This document shows, in pieces, positions 22,125 through 32,107 of a stretch of DNA of 64,000 nt. This DNA is from Neonectria sp. B-13 (lineage: Eukaryota > Ascomycota > Sordariomycetes > Hypocreales > Nectriaceae): contig NOKP01000001.1 in NCBI GenBank assembly GCA_002682825.1, positions 808,501 to 872,500 on the forward strand, in the 5' to 3' direction. The notes below the pieces were generated by a model. That model was not told where the DNA came from, did no database searches, and saw nothing but the letters and a program-made list of their open reading frames with translations. Position numbers and translations under genes: made by a program. How positions within the stretch are numbered: position 1 is the first letter of the stretch; each line of letters opens with the position of its first letter.

Positions 22125-24623
22125 TTTGATGTGTTTGGGGGGGTGATATAAGTTGGGTTGAGGTCTTGGGTAGTAAGGTTGTTGAGGAGGAGCTGGAAGG
22201 AGTCTCTTGGACCAGATGCTAGGGAGTCAAGGAGTGGTTTTGGGAATGAAGGCTCAAGGAGCACGAAGTAAAAAGAGGTCTGTGAATTGGGGCCGTCAAG
22301 GCTTGAAAGAAAGTCAAATGGAATGAAAGTGATGTACAAGTGTACAAGAAAAGAATGGCGTATCTGGTCCTTCGAGGTCCGTGAATAGAAGAGGCTGAGA
22401 GAGGAGGGAGAAAGAGAGGTCGATGGAGGAGGAGGGCGTCGTGGGAGTTGATATACGGCCGTTGGACGCATCCCGGCCGGACCAGAGTTTCTAGATGCGG
22501 CCTAGGACCAGGGCGGCCGAGGAGCAGAAGCTCGAGGGACGCAGTCGTCGGTCCCGCCCCGTCTCATGATCCTGATCCCGGTCTGTCTGTCTCTCTCAGT
22601 CGAGCGGTGGGACCTTTCAGTGAGTGATCAGTCGAATCCCATCCCTACCTAAGCCCTGTTGGCGGCAACGGGAAGGGGGGAGGAGAGGAATAAGGGCCAG
22701 GGTGCGTGGATGCTGGGATATTGACAAGCGCCGGCCGGAGATGGATGGAGCCCCAGGGCGCCGGAGCGGCGTTGCGTGAGAGTCCGCCAATTGCCATTGC
22801 GGCGGGACTGGATCGGGGAGTCTGGGTTCGTCAATGCCAAACAATGGGGGATTGTGTCTTTCTTGGGCGCATTGAGTCGTAGAGGGATGCGTTCATTGCG
22901 TGAAGTCACTGCGGAAGTAGCACCGTGGTTTAGATCTCAGCATCTCAGCATCTCGGCACTGAGCAGCAAACGAGATGTGCATCCCCAGCAGAGAACAGAG
23001 AATAGGGCCGCTCAGCGACCTATCCAACAAGGGCCTCGCCTCGCCCATGTCATCTGGCCTCGTTTGTATGGCCTCGTTTATGATCGTCTCGTTTGTGTCG
23101 TCTCGTTTATCCCGTCGTCCCAACGCAACCCAAGCAAGCGATCCCGAAAACCGCATCCAAGAGCCGAGCTCACCGGATTCTGGAACCTCGAAAACGAACC
23201 AGGGAACAAACAAACCAAAAAAGACCGCCTTGTCTGCTCTGTCCCGCTCGCTGGCTGGCGTCAAAAACACCCCCTGCTCAACCGCCCCCCGGAGCGGGTC
23301 TGCCCCCGTGTTTGGGCCAGCGCAAGGGGCGCGGCGGCCATTGGTGGATTATCGCCATGTCATGTTTGAGCCTCAAGTTGCGACGGGCGGTCGAGGTCGT
23401 GAGAGATTACGAAGGAGATTCCCCAGGCGAGGGAAGCCAAGATGAGTGGGATCGAACTGGCAAGCGAGAGGGGAAGTCAATACCGGTAAGGCTCGCGCTG
23501 GAATCTGGTGGAAGGAAGTAGCTATAGCCGCGTGTCGCCATTGAGCCCTGCAACACAACTCGTAAGCGACAATTCTCTTGCTGGAGGTTGCAAATGCAAA
23601 GAGGTGTCCAAGATCGAAGAGCAACCCCATTGGCGTTAATTGGCCTTCCATCAACAAGGAATCCCGTTTCCGTCTACTACATACATGGTAGTACTTACTT
23701 CACCGTGACACATGGGGTGATCCTCGCTTGGCATCCTCCCCTGTCCACATCAACCTTGAACAGGCCTCAGCCGCCGGAGACCCGGTCGCTCATCTCGGCC
23801 GGGTCCTGTCCACCGCTCGCTTACAAGCCATGAAGGCAGGGCCGTGGGCGTTAAGCTTAGAGAGCAAGCGCTGGCTCAGTTGTTCAGACGTCCACCGTCC
23901 TGCAGCCCAAGGGGCCATGCGAAGCGTTTCCTGGACGAGCCTTCTCGGCCGCCAGAGTCGGCCATGGTGGCGCACCGTTTCAGGATGCGCAACCCATTTC
24001 GTAGGCCTGCCAAGACGGTTTTCCTCGGTGCAATCCGAGTGGTTGATACCTGGCTTCGCATCCCAGCACCTCAATTAATCTCTTGGCGGGACCAAACATC
24101 TAGCCGACGGGGAGACGAGGCGATCCATTGTTGATGCAACAGTTGTTGAGATCCCTCGGCCGGTTAGTTAGTTGATGGGCATCTGCAGCAGTTCTCAGCC
24201 ACCGCGGTTTGTCTTACTTGATTCTCAGACGCCCACACGATGACTTGCATTACAAAGCGAAGAGAAAACCAAAGGCACATCACCATCATCACGACTATCA
24301 CAAACCACACCACATTCAGACAGCCCGGCATATCGAAACAATATTTATTCAAAACAAACTCAGGGGCTTCCTCGAGAAAACCTCTGAGGGGTATATCTGC
24401 GTCTGGCGTGTTGAAACGCGCAAGCCCAGGCCCCGCGCCCGCGATCTTTCTTCTTCAACGCCGTTGAGTCGCTACATCATCGTGATCTGATCGTGTCAAG
24501 AAACAAAATGCCCAGGCCAACAAACACCCGCAAGGGCGAGACAATCTAGATGGACCCTAAAAATAATCCGTAAATCATGTAAATATGTCGTCCAGAGACC
24601 ATCGCTCCAAAGAAAGCTGTTCA
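22125..24623. other. Intergenic, 2.5 kb
   Basis: Holds the leader and promoter of the LPMO-like gene at its left and the 3' flank of the ATRR gene at its right. Overlapping frames near 22780-23520 on both strands have no recognisable features. I see no RNA gene or transposon. Confidence 0.45.
22387..22456 (-). promoter_or_regulatory. Candidate core promoter of LPMO-like gene
   Basis: On the coding strand a TATA-like GTATATC (22450-22456) is followed by a long CT-rich block (22387-22437). This is the usual order of strong fungal promoters, with transcription starting just after a CT block. The distance to the start codon, about 260-330 bp, leaves a long but ordinary leader. Inferred from pattern only. 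Confidence 0.4.
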
Positions 24624-27600
24624 TTAGATCGGCTCGTCACGGGGCTCGATGAGCACCTCGTTGACGGCAACGTGCGCTGGCTGACACACGGCATAGACAA
24701 TGGACGAAGCCACGTCCTCGGCGTCCAGCACCTTCGCGCCCGACGGCTCGCCAAACTTCTTCAGTGCCTCGGCGTCGGTCGACATGCCCAGAAGGTCCGT
24801 AGCGACATTGCCTGGCTGGATCGCCGTGACGCGTAGGCCTGAGCCCGCCGTCTCGACACGCAAGGCCTGCAACGTCGCCTCGACGAAGAACTTGCTGGCC
24901 GAGTACACTCCCAGACCAGGGAACACCTTGCGTCCCGCATCAGAGGAGATGGCGACAACATGGCCACCGCCTCGAGCCAGCATACCAGGAACCGTGGAGG
25001 AAAGGCAGTGGAGGAGACCCTTGCAGTTGACATCGACCGTCCGCTCCCACTCGTCGGTTTGATTGTTGGCCATCATGGTAAAGTACATGACACCCGCGCA
25101 GCTAACAAGAATGTCAACGGGTCCAAGCTGCTCGCTGGCCGTCTTGATGAGCGACTCCACTTGCGCCTTGACCGTCACATCCGTCTTGTGGATCAGCACC
25201 TTTCCTCCGTGCACCGCGACCTTCTTCTTGACGCTTTCGAGAGCATCCGTACGTCGAGCGGCGATGACGACGTCGGCACCCTCCTTGGCCAGGCCAGCAG
25301 CGACAGCAGCACCAATACCGGATGAAGCACCCGTGACAACGGCGACCTTGCCAACCAGCTTGCCCTTGCGGACCTTGGGCACAACCCCGTTGACCTGCGT
25401 TCGACGAGGGGGTCTGGGCAGCCAGCCTCGCGCATAGAAGTGTCGAGTGTAAATTTCGAGAAGGCCGCCGTCGATCTTTCTTCGCTTGACGCCATACTTA
25501 TCCAGCGTCGGCTGAGTCTTGCCGTCCTTGAGAACGATGACAGACTTCAGGACCTCGACATTGGGCATGCCGCCGCGAAGAATGTCGAGAGTGAAAGGCG
25601 CATCGCCTCCCTTCTTGCCGCCGCGCTTCTCATGCCAGAGTGCAACCCAGTCGTCCCACGCAAGTGGCTTAGTGGGGTATCCAAGGTCGCTCAGTGTCGC
25701 AAATAAGTCCTTTGAAGAGATAGGAGAAGGGTCGCCCAAGTGATATAGAGGCTGGTCGGTGTCATCCGTGTGGTTGGCAAGAGTGATAATTGCATCGCTG
25801 ACGAAGTCCACAGGGGCCATTTCCAAGAACCATCCTTCAACCTCGGGAGCAAAGCCAAGCTGCAAGGACTCGACCACCAAGGCGTTCATCAGATCGTACG
25901 TATTCGTCGAACCGGAAACACTGTGACCGGTGATGGTACCAGGACGGTACACCCGAACAGGGATTCCGCGACTACCAGCCTCGTAGACGAGCTTCTCGGC
26001 AACCCACTTGGTTTGGCCGTATCCATCGAGCAGCTGTGTCGGGACCTTTTCAACGTCAATCACTACATCCTCAGACCAACCCTCGATGGAGGGCGGCAGG
26101 ACACCGTTGGTGGACACGTGGTGGACAGTGGCACCGCTGCGGGACGCCAGACGCAAGACTTCCCTCGTACCTCCCACGTTGGCGTTTCGGAGGGCAGCAT
26201 AGGGGTAAACCAAGTTGACAGTAGCAGCCGCGTGCACAATCACCTGGACCCGAGTCGCCAGCTCGTCAAAGGATTCGGGGGAGAGACCCAGACGCTTTCT
26301 CGCGATGTTACCAGGAAGGATCTCCATCCGCTCCAGAATGTAATCATCCCACAGACCCAGGTCAATCAAGTTCTTGCGGATTCGAGCCATACCCGCAGGG
26401 GCACAATCTTCCACTGGCTCGGGGAAGCGGACAAGGCAAATGATGTGAGCAGATGTCGTCTCCACCAGAGTCTTGAGTAGGAAGGCACCCAGGTATCCAG
26501 TGGCACCCGTCAGCAAGACTGTCTCGGCGTCCTTGAGCGGACGCATCGGGGTACCGTTAGACTGAATATCCTCGGGAAGAACGCAGTCTGTGCGGAGAAC
26601 AGCTGGTAGATCAGCTTGCACTGCCGCTGTGTGGCCGTCTCGTGCAGCCTTGACGGCTTCGACGTGTCCTTCCAGGGTAGGAGTTCCAGCCAGAGGAGCC
26701 AGGGGAACCGGGAATCCAAAGGTCTTTGACAGTCGGCTTGCTAGGTCTGCAAGAGCCAGAGAGTGGCCGCCCAGGTCGAAAAAGTCATGCTTGGGGGTGA
26801 TGGCGGTTGCGGGCATGTTGAGAGAAGCCGCCCACATCATGATGATAGTATCCATCTTGATCTTGATGTTCTGATCCTTCTTGGGGGTGCCCTTGGGAGA
26901 CTTGGGTGCGGGCGGCGCTGGCAAAGCTTTCAAGTCCGTCTTGCCAGACACGCCGTGGGAGGGGAGCTTATCCAGTTCGACCCAGATCGCAGGAATCATG
27001 TAATGCGCAAGGTGCGCAGAAAGAGCACGTCGAGACACCGGACTGTATCCGTGCTCATCAATAACGGGGATAGTTCGGTCCTTGTGGTCGCCCTCGTCGC
27101 GGACGAAGTAGGCGACGAGTTGCCTCTGAAGGCCTTCACCGTGGGCAATGACTGCGCAGTCACTGACAGTCAGATGCTTGACGATGGCGCTCTCAACAGC
27201 ACCAGGCTGAACGGTGTAGCCGCGAGTCTTGATCATGCCACCGACTCTGCCAGTGATCTCCAAGAGGCCCGAAGGGAGAATGCGCGCAAGGTCGCCAGTT
27301 CTGTACATTCGCGCGCCTTCCTTTCTCTCGTAAGGATCCATCTGAAAGGCCTTGGCAGTAGTCTCCGGAAGGTTAAGATAGCCCCTGGCCAGGAGATCGC
27401 CACCGACGTACAGCTCGCCGCTGATACCGGGACCAACTCTGTTACCACCCTCATCCAAGATGTAGGTATGGTCAGGATCAGTCGGGGGTCCCACCGGGCA
27501 CACGCTATCGTCATAGTTGATGAAGCTTTGGATATCACCAGCAGCGACCTCATGAGTCTCGCTTGCGCTGTAGACGTTGAGCAAGCGGGCATTGGGAAGC

Positions 27601-28472
27601 GCAGCGATGGAGCGACGGGCGAGATCCGTGGTGACGACCTCTCCGTTGAGCCATAGAGAGCGAAGATCTGGCAGGCGGTCGCCGAGCTTGGGGTGTCGAG
27701 AAAGGACAGTCGCCAGGAGGGTGGGTGTCATGAGGGTGTCGGTAATGTGCTTGGATGCAAGCAGATCAACAAGAGCAGTGGGGTCGTAGCTGGCCCGGTC
27801 CGGGACGGCGACCACAGTCGCTCCACGCAGCAGAGGGCGAAGGATCTCCCAGACGAAGAAGACGTTGCAGGCCACTCGGTCACCGGGCTTGAGGTCGCTG
27901 ACGCCGAATCTCAAGTCATATGAGCGCACCGCAGCTCTGTGGGGGTTCATGATACCCTTGGGCTGTCCAGTGGTGCCGGAGGAGTATGAGACAAAGGCCA
28001 GCCTCTCAACGTCGTCCTCGGGCGGGATTGGGCGCCTTGTGTCGAGCTCAGGGACCGCTTCTCTCCTTGCGACCTTGTCTGGGTGGTCAATGATGATGAC
28101 CGGGACGTCAGATTTGATTTGGGCGGCGTGAGCCATCTGGGTCACAATGACAGTGGGCTTCGCATCGTCCACGACATCGCGCAGTAAGCCGGGGGGGTAG
28201 GCCAGCTCGAGGACGAGGAATGCACCTCCAGCACGCAGTGCGGCAAGAGAAGCAATCACATAATCGGCACTCCGCCCCATGAGGATGCCGACGAGGTCGT
28301 CGCGACCAACGCCATAATCACGGAGGCGGTCTGCTAGGGCCCAAGTCTCGCTGTCAAGCTCGGCATAAGTGAACGTTCTCGTCTCATCCTCGAGGGCGAC
28401 GGCATCGGGGGTGGCCGCAGCCTGCTGCTCAAACAGAGCCACCAGGTCCTTGTTGATATCGAGGACTGTCAT
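24624..28472 (-). CDS. ATRR: NRPS-like A-T-R1-R2 enzyme, glycine betaine reductase (ATRR) type
   Basis: Intronless, 1282 aa, with four domains. The adenylation domain (about 10-500) has SYSSGTTGQPKG, YSASETHE, YRTGDLARILPSG and an A8 region GGMIKTRGYTVQPG. The carrier domain (about 545-620) has FFDLGGHSL, where Ser571 is the phosphopantetheine site. The thioester reductase R1 (about 645-1000) has LLTGATGYLGAFLL and YGQTKWVAEKL. A C-terminal SDR, R2 (about 1035-1270), has VTGASSGIGAA and YSASK. This order is that of Aspergillus nidulans ATRR, which activates glycine betaine and reduces it by two steps, via betaine aldehyde, to choline, using NADPH. Orthology is inferred from the rare domain order and length; substrate-pocket residues were not compared, so another carboxylic acid remains possible. 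There is no condensation or thioesterase domain. A TATA-like stretch lies near 28788-28796. Confidence 0.88.
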   Translation of the reverse strand: MTVLDINKDLVALFEQQAAATPDAVALEDETRTFTYAELDSETWALADRLRDYGVGRDDLVGILMGRSADYVIASLAALRAGGAFLVLELAYPPGLLRDVVDDAKPTVIVTQMAHAAQIKSDVPVIIIDHPDKVARREAVPELDTRRPIPPEDDVERLAFVSYSSGTTGQPKGIMNPHRAAVRSYDLRFGVSDLKPGDRVACNVFFVWEILRPLLRGATVVAVPDRASYDPTALVDLLASKHITDTLMTPTLLATVLSRHPKLGDRLPDLRSLWLNGEVVTTDLARRSIAALPNARLLNVYSASETHEVAAGDIQSFINYDDSVCPVGPPTDPDHTYILDEGGNRVGPGISGELYVGGDLLARGYLNLPETTAKAFQMDPYERKEGARMYRTGDLARILPSGLLEITGRVGGMIKTRGYTVQPGAVESAIVKHLTVSDCAVIAHGEGLQRQLVAYFVRDEGDHKDRTIPVIDEHGYSPVSRRALSAHLAHYMIPAIWVELDKLPSHGVSGKTDLKALPAPPAPKSPKGTPKKDQNIKIKMDTIIMMWAASLNMPATAITPKHDFFDLGGHSLALADLASRLSKTFGFPVPLAPLAGTPTLEGHVEAVKAARDGHTAAVQADLPAVLRTDCVLPEDIQSNGTPMRPLKDAETVLLTGATGYLGAFLLKTLVETTSAHIICLVRFPEPVEDCAPAGMARIRKNLIDLGLWDDYILERMEILPGNIARKRLGLSPESFDELATRVQVIVHAAATVNLVYPYAALRNANVGGTREVLRLASRSGATVHHVSTNGVLPPSIEGWSEDVVIDVEKVPTQLLDGYGQTKWVAEKLVYEAGSRGIPVRVYRPGTITGHSVSGSTNTYDLMNALVVESLQLGFAPEVEGWFLEMAPVDFVSDAIITLANHTDDTDQPLYHLGDPSPISSKDLFATLSDLGYPTKPLAWDDWVALWHEKRGGKKGGDAPFTLDILRGGMPNVEVLKSVIVLKDGKTQPTLDKYGVKRRKIDGGLLEIYTRHFYARGWLPRPPRRTQVNGVVPKVRKGKLVGKVAVVTGASSGIGAAVAAGLAKEGADVVIAARRTDALESVKKKVAVHGGKVLIHKTDVTVKAQVESLIKTASEQLGPVDILVSCAGVMYFTMMANNQTDEWERTVDVNCKGLLHCLSSTVPGMLARGGGHVVAISSDAGRKVFPGLGVYSASKFFVEATLQALRVETAGSGLRVTAIQPGNVATDLLGMSTDAEALKKFGEPSGAKVLDAEDVASSIVYAVCQPAHVAVNEVLIEPRDEPI

Positions 28473-30562
28473 CTTTTCAGGTGTGCTCTGTCACCAACAA
28501 CAGCGTGGCAGGGCGGCGGGTAGTCGGTAGTTATACGAGCGACGAGAGACGGTGAGTGGGTCACGCGACCAATCTGCACGCCGTTACTCCAGAGATGTCG
28601 GCGATGGATCCCGGGAAAATCCCAACAAGGTGCGGGCAGACGGAGACCGGACGGGGGTAGTGGCGGCTCTGAAAGCGGCTACGAAAAGACGCCTTTCGGT
28701 AAGGTTAAGCGACAAGCGCCGAGGTAGAGAAGTAGTTGGTGATGTGTTGTGTTGTGTGAAACTGGCACTGACCTCGTTTTCATGTAAAATATATAGATGT
28801 ATGTCTTTGATGAATGCACGTCTCCAACAAGTCCCCTAGTTCGAAACGGGGGAGGAAATACGACTCGCGGGGTCGATGACGCGATAGGGTGGAAATTGAG
28901 GCTGTCTCCACAAACAGGGACGGCAGAAGGGGAGGGCGAAGATGAGTTCTTGGTTCGGATCTTCCATTTCAAGGCAAAGGCAACGAGAGGCAGCTGAGCC
29001 CCAATTTATTTACTCGCTTGTGCATCCATCAGGGCAAAGTTGAGTTGACAAAGCCCCCACGTCGGGAATTAGAAGTCGGTGATTGGGTTAGTCGACAACC
29101 GCCACCAGAAGCAAACCGCCAGATCTAGCCCCAAATGAGGCATGGTGCAAGCATCCTGATCCGGGGCCCAACACTCTGTATTCCGGCGTGACGGCAAGTT
29201 TGCTGCGCCAATGTTTGGTCTGGAGGGTCATCGTGGCTTCATAGCAGGCGTGGGGGGGTCAGTTTCATTGCGCGGTCTGAGAATAGACCTAATGACGGTG
29301 TAGAGCTTTTCAGGCCGTCGTCGGAGTCTTGATGACGATGAGTTTGAGCTTAGGGGCGTTTCCCAACCAAACTGCTGGGCCACTTTCACGTGCTTAGAAG
29401 GGCTTCTGTTGTATTCCGCTAGCCCTGATTGGGTACTAGCGAAGTCGTCCTGCCTTGCCTGCACATCGGAACATGCCGATGCTTTGCGAGCCCACCTTAC
29501 CGAGCGGCAGGGGAATGGTCGGAAGTACAGGGTAGCCTTGATGCCACTTTACGGCTGCTTGACCACCACCTTGCAGGCAACCCGATGCCTACATGTGCGA
29601 CGTGTTCGAAATATCAAATGGTGACGGCATTTAGTCATGTGCTCCGATTGATTCGTTAATTCAAGCGCTCTCTTATGTCAAGAGCCAAGGATCCTCAGCC
29701 AGCATGTCCATGTGTTGTCCTCGGCTGGACTTGATATGCAGGTCTGGTCGAGATCACCGCGGGATGGCGATTGCGTGATCCGGTCTTGAACAATTTGGGA
29801 CAACCTCTAGCAATCGGTGCCTTAAAAGTACATGAGTCTCGGAAGTCGCGAGATATTCAAACCGTGCAAAAAGAGTAGTCTTTGGCCTTGAAAAGTCATC
29901 GCAACGAGCCTCAGCTGCTAGTCGTACGCGGTAAACACTACTCTCAAAGTCTTGGGATCATACGCACACCGATGAAGCCAGGATAAATCGTTATAGTAGT
30001 ACATTCCCCGACGGCCCGAGGTATATTGAGGTCGCGTGAGCTACTCCTGCGTGTGTGTGGCCGCATTCATCGCCCTGCAGATTCCTCCTCCTGACTTGTC
30101 AGCTGAATGACCGGCTGTTACGTAGAGTGAGGGTGGGATTTAAACATGCAAATGCTGCAAGATTTCGGACCCTCGAGACCGAGGGCGAAATGCGTGGGGG
30201 AAGCGGCAATTCGAACCTTTCAAGGCCTAGAGTATCAGCATCCAGCTCCATTCAGATGTAAACACGTCACGATGATGGATATCAACTCGAGAGGCTTGAT
30301 GCTCAGGCTGTGATAAGCTGCGAGAGAACATGCTTCGTGAGTTACTAATGTCGAATAATCATCTGTCCAGTTCGTGTTCTCCATTGGGTAGTTTTTCACG
30401 GATTTTTCATGGAGCAACATGCTACAAGTCATGGCTCAAATGACCTCTCACATCTACGATCCAAACACTATGCTCAAGCACTTTCCGATAACGGGGTATC
30501 ATTAGTATCGATATGCTACATAAAATTCCACATAACTTTTGTGTCCAACCAGATCATCTCAT
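28473..30562. other. Intergenic, 2.1 kb
   Basis: Upstream of the ATRR gene and downstream of the permease gene (both minus strand). On the ATRR coding strand a TATA-like ATATATTT lies about 315 bp before the start codon. The rest shows no gene, tRNA or repeat that I can support. Confidence 0.45.
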
Positions 30563-32107
30563 CTATGAGTTAACACGTCCCTTCACAATGTCGGCCTCGG
30601 CTAGCGGAACCACCTTGGTGCGGCAGATGAGCTTGTGCCCGACGTAGAGAATAATGAAGAGAATAAGACTGATGTAACTCGAGAAGAAGTCGCTCGTGCT
30701 CCAGTCGATGAATACAGTGAAGCCGCTGGTAATGGTGATGAGGGCGTTGAAGAACAGCCCGTAGTAGGACAAGTACGGCTGGAAGGGCGCAATGAATGGC
30801 AGCTCTTGGCGGTCAATGCCATTGACCTTGAGGATCTTCTGAAAGCGCAGGTGACAGACACTGATGAGTCCCCAAGTAACGAAGCTGGCGGTGGCGCTGA
30901 TGTTGAGTAGCCAGTCGAAGACAAGAGTACCGCTCGAAGAGACATTGAGGAATGCCAGGAGACCTAGCAGGGAGGACATGGCGACGGCGTAGTAGGGCGT
31001 TCCGATCCGGTTGGTACGCTTCAGGAACTGAGGGGCAAGATTCTCGTCAGCGAGGCCGACGATGATGCGGCTGCTGGAGTAGATGTTCGAGTTGGCGGCC
31101 GTCAGCACAGCCGTGAGAAGCACGGCGTTGAGGATGTGAGGAAGAACAGGCACACCGGCGCGCACCGCCACGATGACAAAGGGAGAAGCCGAGGCATCGG
31201 TCTTGTCGCTGTTGAGTGCCTCCAGGTCGAATGGGATGTTGAGACCAACGAAGAAGACGGTGCTGATGAAGAGGACAAAGACGCCCCAGAAAGTCCAGCG
31301 GATGGCGGAGGGGATGGCCTTGCCAGGGTTGGCCGTCTCACCGGCACCTACACCGACGAGCTCGGCGCCCTGGTAGCTGAAGCCAGCGGTGACAAGGACG
31401 GCCCAGAAGCCCACAAACTTGCCCTTGTCGCCCTCAACCATGTACTCGGCGAAGGGACCCGGGCTCTTCCAGTTGCTGAAACCGATGTAGCCCTCGTCAC
31501 CGACGCCGGCATTGATGCAGATGGAGAAGATGATGAACCCAACGATGGTGACGACCTTGATCATGGAGAACCACATCTCGACCTCGCCGAACCAGCGGAT
31601 GGGGAGGAAGTTGAGGGCAGTGAAGATGACCCAGAAGACGGCGATCCAGATGGCGATGCTGAGGGTCTCGTTCCAGTACTGAATGATGAGGCCGGCAGCG
31701 GTAAGCTCGAGGGCGAAGGTGATGGACCAGTTGAACCAGTAGATCCAACCCATTGCGAACCCGAGAGTCGGGTCGACGAAGCGGGTGGCGTACGCGGTGA
31801 AGGAGCCGGCAACGGGGATGTAGGCGGCCATCTCACCCAAACTGGTCATGACGGAGTAGACGACGGAGCCCATGAAGATGAAGGCGATGAGCAGGGAGAC
31901 GGGACCGGCCTTGGCGAGCGCTGAACCGATACCTAGGAAGAGTCCCGTTCCAATGGTTGCGCCTACGGCGATGAACTGGAGATGACGGGCATGGAGGCCA
32001 CGGTCGAGGCCCGAGTCGCCCGTCTCGATGTCCTCCCGAGGACCTTCCGGGAGCTTTTCATTGCTGGTCCGGGGGGTCTTTTCGTCGTGGGATGAGTCGA
32101 CGAGCAT
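30563..32107 (-). CDS. Amino-acid permease, YAT family (APC superfamily)
   Basis: Intronless, 514 aa, about 12 hydrophobic segments. The cytoplasmic N-terminus is followed by the hallmark GLHARHLQFIAVGATIGTGLFLGIGSAL in TM1. Further YAT signatures are SLGEMAAYIPVAGSFTAYATRFVDP, GAELVGVGAGETANPGKAIPSA and AANSNIYSSSRI. It is a plasma-membrane proton-coupled importer of amino acids by family; the substrate cannot be assigned (INDA1/DIP5-like proteins are the closest I recall). Upstream on its coding strand are a CATATATC TATA-like element near 32215 and a GCCAAT box near 32200. It sits between the ATRR gene and a CTL-family transporter gene. Confidence 0.92.
   Translation of the reverse strand: MLVDSSHDEKTPRTSNEKLPEGPREDIETGDSGLDRGLHARHLQFIAVGATIGTGLFLGIGSALAKAGPVSLLIAFIFMGSVVYSVMTSLGEMAAYIPVAGSFTAYATRFVDPTLGFAMGWIYWFNWSITFALELTAAGLIIQYWNETLSIAIWIAVFWVIFTALNFLPIRWFGEVEMWFSMIKVVTIVGFIIFSICINAGVGDEGYIGFSNWKSPGPFAEYMVEGDKGKFVGFWAVLVTAGFSYQGAELVGVGAGETANPGKAIPSAIRWTFWGVFVLFISTVFFVGLNIPFDLEALNSDKTDASASPFVIVAVRAGVPVLPHILNAVLLTAVLTAANSNIYSSSRIIVGLADENLAPQFLKRTNRIGTPYYAVAMSSLLGLLAFLNVSSSGTLVFDWLLNISATASFVTWGLISVCHLRFQKILKVNGIDRQELPFIAPFQPYLSYYGLFFNALITITSGFTVFIDWSTSDFFSSYISLILFIILYVGHKLICRTKVVPLAEADIVKGRVNS

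Noticed and set aside
20985..22151. 388-codon frame antisense to the LPMO-like gene
   Set aside because: Mirror of the acidic and Ala/Ser-rich repeats; Gly/Val-rich with no motif.
23440..23520. gatcgaac sequence resembling a reversed tRNA T-loop (also checked near 14503, 28838 and 30212)
   Set aside because: No five-pair T stem, anticodon arm or acceptor stem could be formed.
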